Source: Chara braunii (lineage: Eukaryota; Streptophyta; Charophyceae; Charales; Characeae). Taken from it: 20,000 bases of DNA. Within the stretch, counting starts at the first letter, position 1, and every line of letters begins with the position of its first letter. Below, piece by piece: positions 18,462-20,000 of the stretch. A program made the translations under genes and the position numbers. The notes under the pieces are model-generated. The model searched no databases and was not told the origin of the DNA. It was given only the letters and a program-made list of their open reading frames with translations. The stretch spans positions 1,912,085-1,932,084 of the forward strand of contig BFEA01000046.1 in assembly GCA_003427395.1 (NCBI GenBank). The letters are read 5' to 3'.

Positions 18462-19292
18462 GCAAGTGGTGCTCATCGTAGATTTTTATCGGATGTCATT
18501 TACTTCTATTCAGTGCCTTATTGTCGGCTTGTGGTACTGCTTGTGGGGCTTATGGTGATGATCTGGTGGGTGCAGTGGCTTTGATTCTGTCAGAGCAGTC
18601 TTCATTGGTGTCTTTTGCTATTCTCTTGGGTTGTCCCTACATTTTTAAAACTGCTAACGTGACAAATCTGAAATCCGGGCCGTCGTCGGTACTACCGGCC
18701 CACGGCCCAGATCAACTGAAGCATGTAACAAATCTGCCATCTGCGCCGTCGGGTCCCACCAGATCGACAGCCTGGATAGATGCAGTCTTAAGATCTTAAG
18801 ATCGCGTATCAATCCAGGCCTTAGGCCCGGTACCTTGGGCTTGACAGCCCAGATTATCTGCCTGTTGGAGAGGGCCGCAGTGTTTTCTTGGCTCGGTACC
18901 TACCGGTGGGGTTTTGTGTTCGGGCAAACGGGTTCCCATCGGCTGCCCGTGATGTCACTACTTTTTCGTGGCGGCGTGTACTGTTTTTGGGTGGGGGCGT
19001 GCCGTTTTGGTGGCGGCATGGGCAAATTCTACGGCGTGGGAAACACCCACCCCTATGCTACTCTACTCTGTGCTATAGACTTCTACTTTCGTATCCTATG
19101 CTACCACGCTCGACTTTGACTTGGCATGTGGATACACACACACACACAACATCCGGGCAGACTGTCGGGTTCAACCTCCTGATGAGTCGGTGGAAGTCCG
19201 ATGAAACAGCCTCGCTTAGTCATGCTGTTACATGCCCAGTTCGGCGATGTACATCTATAACCGAGGATCCACAATGTGATGAAAAGGACTGA
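18462..19292. other. Probable intron or intergenic stretch after the DCD exon
   Basis: No DCD continuation or other domain is recognised in any frame. It holds a 14-bp palindrome (CTTAAGATCTTAAG, 18787-18800), two related segments beginning ACAAATCTG near 18662 and 18728, each followed by GCCGTCG, and a short (AC)n run at about 19134-19147. Long open frames on the plus strand here (18835-19119 and 18888-19292) overlap and have no recognisable features. Confidence 0.5.
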
Positions 19293-19460
19293 ATGGACAA
19301 TGCAGTGCTAGTGAAATCTCAACAAGCAGTGTACATCCTGATACATACAAAAATGGTGCTTGATACCGCAGTGGAAGACTTAGATACAAGTCCTGACGCA
19401 GTGGAGGACTTAGATACAAGTCCTGACCTGACTGGGACTGACCTTTCTCACATAGTATAA
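19293..19460 (+). CDS. Small acidic ORF with internal 10-residue duplication
   Basis: A 55-codon frame from ATG to TAA. I do not recognise it. Its second half has two tandem copies of AVEDLDTSPD, encoded by 30-bp units at 19368-19397 and 19398-19427 that differ at one base (GAA/GAG, synonymous). Duplication length is a multiple of three and keeps the frame, which is compatible with coding, but one synonymous change and a short length are weak evidence. It may be part of an exon or chance. Confidence 0.25.
   Translation: MDNAVLVKSQQAVYILIHTKMVLDTAVEDLDTSPDAVEDLDTSPDLTGTDLSHIV
19368..19427. repeat. 30-bp tandem duplication
   Basis: GCAGTGGAAGACTTAGATAC plus ten further bases, twice in direct succession with one difference at the ninth base (A or G). 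A recent slippage or unequal-exchange product. Confidence 0.95.
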
Positions 19461-19769
19461 GACAGCCCAGCAGAATGCTAGAATACCAATGACGAGCCCA
19501 ATCAATGTTGCAATGCAGACTAAACATACGACGTCTTCATCACAAGGTGTGAAGGCGGCCTGGCACTACACACAGGAAGAATGCGCCAGGTTCAGATCAT
19601 GCACAGACGAAGAGGAGGGGAACAGACGAAGAAGACGAGGGGGGAGATGGGAAAGTCGTCAACACCAAGTCTTCGTTACAAGTCCCAAATAATCCCTCGT
19701 CAAAATGTCCGAAGCCCATCGTCGAGTCTGGATCCAAATGTCACCAAGCTCTGTCTCTCTCTCTCGTAG

Positions 19770-19935
19770 GCTGCTAATGCAGTGAAGTCAGATAGCGAGA
19801 GGGAGAGAGGGAGATGGTGGACTGAGAAGAGGAAGAAGAAGAACTCTCTCTCTCTCACGTGCCAGGTACTAACCTGTGAAGTTGGCGCTGTGATGCAGAT
19901 ACCTCGAAGACGAAGCTGGAGCTATGGCGCTGCAG
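19770..19935 (+). CDS. Candidate exon, product unknown
   Basis: A pyrimidine tract (CTGTCTCTCTCTCTCGTAG, 19751-19769) makes a good 3' splice site, and GCTGCAG|GTAAGT at 19929-19941 is a consensus 5' splice site. Between them one frame stays open: AANAVKSDSERERGRWWTEK and further basic residues. The peptide is of low complexity (Arg, Lys, Ser), shows no domain, and the GAGA/CT content could equally be a 5' untranslated leader. It could also be a downstream exon of the DCD gene; nothing links them. Confidence 0.25.
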
Positions 19936-20000
19936 GTAAGTCTCCCTGGGCTCCGCCCAATCTCTCTCCCGCTCCAGTACAACCTCCTGCCTCCTGAAGT

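Noticed and set aside
18091-18558. 155-codon frame overlapping the DCD exon
   Set aside because: It is in a different frame from the DCD similarity and shows no domain; the DCD frame explains the sequence better.

Overview
The window reads as nuclear DNA of a green-lineage (streptophyte) eukaryote. Three things point there: two Ty3/gypsy LTR retrotransposons of the chromovirus type, a primer site matching initiator-Met tRNA, and one exon that encodes most of a DCD (Development and Cell Death) domain, a domain known from plants. A repeat-rich genome with long introns, such as a charophyte alga, would fit, but that is a guess. No bacterial-style operon, rRNA, tRNA or CRISPR array is visible.

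Layout. 1-1328: a CT microsatellite, then unannotated DNA with an inverted repeat and several TGACGTGGC words. 1329-10182: element 1, a complete but decayed Ty3/gypsy retrotransposon on the minus strand. Its boundaries are unusually clear: 4-bp target duplication GGTA on both sides, two TG...CA LTRs (1333-2202 and 9263-10178), a PBS 3 nt inside the 5' LTR and a purine tract directly against the 3' LTR. In minus-strand order it carries a long leader, gag with one zinc knuckle, retropepsin, reverse transcriptase, RNase H, integrase and a chromodomain-like tail, all broken by stops and frameshifts. 10199-16579: element 2, a second and more decayed Ty3/gypsy body on the plus strand in the order gag, protease, RT, RNase H, integrase, chromodomain-like tail. 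Its LTRs were not found. Element 1 sits divergently against it and probably inserted into its 5' part.

The most informative structure is nested in element 2. A 1,128-bp insertion (12722-13853) interrupts the N-terminal part of its RT. It ends in inverted repeats and is flanked by TTAA. Removing it rejoins the RT coding frame exactly where element 1 predicts continuity. It has no transposase and is largely built from degenerate repeats and A/T tracts, so it looks like a non-autonomous DNA transposon.

16580-20000: mostly non-coding. It holds an 11-copy tandem array (34-bp units decaying to about 31 bp), a 16-bp palindrome centred on a G-box, the DCD exon at 18280-18461 (with an apparent GC 5' splice site), a 30-bp coding-frame duplication in a small ORF, and a possible exon near 19770-19935. 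Neither the remaining exons of the DCD gene nor its start could be located.
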